Assembly (NCBI GenBank): GCA_016934825.1
Contig: JAFGSB010000070.1
Coordinates: 62,001 to 126,000 of the forward strand
Reading direction: 5' to 3'
From: Candidatus Zhuqueibacterota bacterium
GTDB taxonomy: Bacteria; Zhuqueibacterota; Zhuqueibacteria; Residuimicrobiales; Krinioviventaceae
DNA: 64,000 nucleotides
Below the pieces are notes generated by a model. It searched no databases and had not been told where the DNA came from. It was given only the letters and a program-made list of their open reading frames with translations. Positions 63,301 to 64,000 of this stretch are shown here, piece by piece. Every line of letters begins with the position of its first letter. Positions within the stretch are counted from its first letter, which is position 1. The position numbers and the translations under genes are program-made.

Positions 63301-64000
63301 ATGAAAAAAAATTATATTGAACAAAATCTTTCCGACCTTTTCGCAGCTACGAAGGAAATTAAACCCGACAAAAATGAAAAATTTGTCATCTTTAGTGACC
63401 TTCATCTGGGCGATGGTAGTAATAATGACGAGTTTAAAAAGAATTCCAAATTATTTAAAAAAATCCTTGGGAAATACTATCTTGAAAAAGGATACACTTT
63501 GGTTCTGAATGGAGATATTGAAGAACTACAAAAATTTTCATTGCCTAAAATTAAAACCAAATGGAAAAAGATTTATAATCTTTTAAAAAAATTTGCATTA
63601 AATCATCGACTCTATAAAATTATAGGCAACCACGACTATAACCTGTTAACTAAAAAAACAAACTCTCCTTTTAAAATAATACATGCTTTGAAACTGAACT
63701 ATAATAAAAATATAATATTTATTTTTCACGGATTTCAAGCGGATTACTTTGTTGAAAAATTTAACAAATATTTTGGTTTTGTCATTCGATACATTTTCAA
63801 ACCTTTGGGAATAAAAAACTATTCCACGGCGTACGACAGCAGAAAAAAGTTCAAAGTTGAAAAAAACGTTTATCATTTTTCAAGTATAAATAAGATCATT
63901 TCCATTATTGGTCACACCCATCGTCCTTTATTCGAATCATTATCAAAAGTGGATTCGACAAAATTCAAGATTGAACAATTATGCCGGGAGTATCCCGCGG
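63301..64000 (+). CDS. Calcineurin-like metallophosphoesterase (N-terminal part; runs off the right edge)
   Basis: 233 residues are visible from ATG 63301 to the window end without a stop. The five blocks of the family are in order: SDLHLGDG (37-44), NGDIEE near 80, GNHDY near 123, FHGFQAD near 159 and GHTHRP near 210. These bind two metal ions. No signal peptide. Members hydrolyse phosphomonoesters or diesters, and the closest type appears to be the LpxH/UDP-2,3-diacylglucosamine hydrolase-like or Ser/Thr-phosphatase-like group, which I cannot decide. Coding is AT-rich with many Lys, Asn and Ile residues, unlike the sugar clusters. No clear Shine-Dalgarno site. Confidence 0.85.
   Translation, partial: MKKNYIEQNLSDLFAATKEIKPDKNEKFVIFSDLHLGDGSNNDEFKKNSKLFKKILGKYYLEKGYTLVLNGDIEELQKFSLPKIKTKWKKIYNLLKKFALNHRLYKIIGNHDYNLLTKKTNSPFKIIHALKLNYNKNIIFIFHGFQADYFVEKFNKYFGFVIRYIFKPLGIKNYSTAYDSRKKFKVEKNVYHFSSINKIISIIGHTHRPLFESLSKVDSTKFKIEQLCREYPA

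Noticed and set aside
1-64000. tRNA, rRNA, prophage or classical insertion sequence
   Set aside because: No tRNA clover-leaf or rRNA segment, no integrase, phage structural gene or DDE transposase was recognised in the gene list or gaps.

Overview
The window looks like a chromosomal segment of a Gram-negative bacterium of the Fibrobacteres-Chlorobi-Bacteroidetes (FCB) side of the tree. Two secreted proteins end in type A sorting domains of the type IX secretion system, with the YPNPFN motif. There is also a DUF4954 protein, a TonB-dependent receptor, many starts with weak or no Shine-Dalgarno site, and moderate GC with AT-rich intergenic DNA. Candidate phylum KSB1/Calditrichota-like lineages fit best, but the phylum is an inference. 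No rRNA, tRNA, phage or CRISPR is visible.

Layout. (1) 1-12169, minus strand: an amino-sugar/glucose block with a ROK regulator (cut by the edge), two secreted arylsulfotransferase-like propeller proteins, NagB, a DRE-TIM citrate/homocitrate synthase-like enzyme, an acyl carrier protein, DUF4954, a ROK glucokinase and a NagB-PIG-L fusion. (2) 12584-16009: a membrane protein, a SUMF1-domain lipoprotein and a RAYT transposase gene flanked by tandem REP-like palindromes with a 50-bp period. (3) 16030-19070, minus strand: two secreted proteins, one a predicted alpha/alpha-barrel glycosidase-like enzyme. (4) 19535-35967, plus strand: seven Gfo/Idh/MocA oxidoreductases with Tat-like leaders, a ThuA-TIM fusion, a TIM-DUF1080 fusion, a SUMF1 protein and a HEAT-repeat protein. 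I read this as an exported 3-keto-sugar pathway for glycosides. (5) 36363-40383: a discoidin-like protein, an Agl23-type membrane protein, ApbE and a GT2 enzyme. (6) 40712-52256, plus strand: a cobalamin riboswitch, a BtuB-like receptor, a GntR/LacI-type regulator and a corrinoid methyl-transfer operon. (7) 52295-62460, minus strand: a predicted exopolysaccharide operon with a 1665-residue hydrolase/deacetylase, a GT2 synthase, an outer-membrane barrel, a sorted FG-GAP protein and WecB. (8) 63301-64000: the start of a metallophosphoesterase.

How they may work together. The window reads as a glycan-centred region. Region 4 would oxidise sugars at C3 and cleave them outside the cytoplasm. Region 1 handles amino sugars and glucose. 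Region 6 imports cobalamin and appears to move methyl groups from an unknown methylated substrate to homocysteine, because it has the homocysteine, cobalamin and reactivation modules of MetH but URO-D-family proteins where the folate module would be. Region 7 would make and trim an N-acetylhexosamine-type polymer. Substrates are not visible in the sequence.
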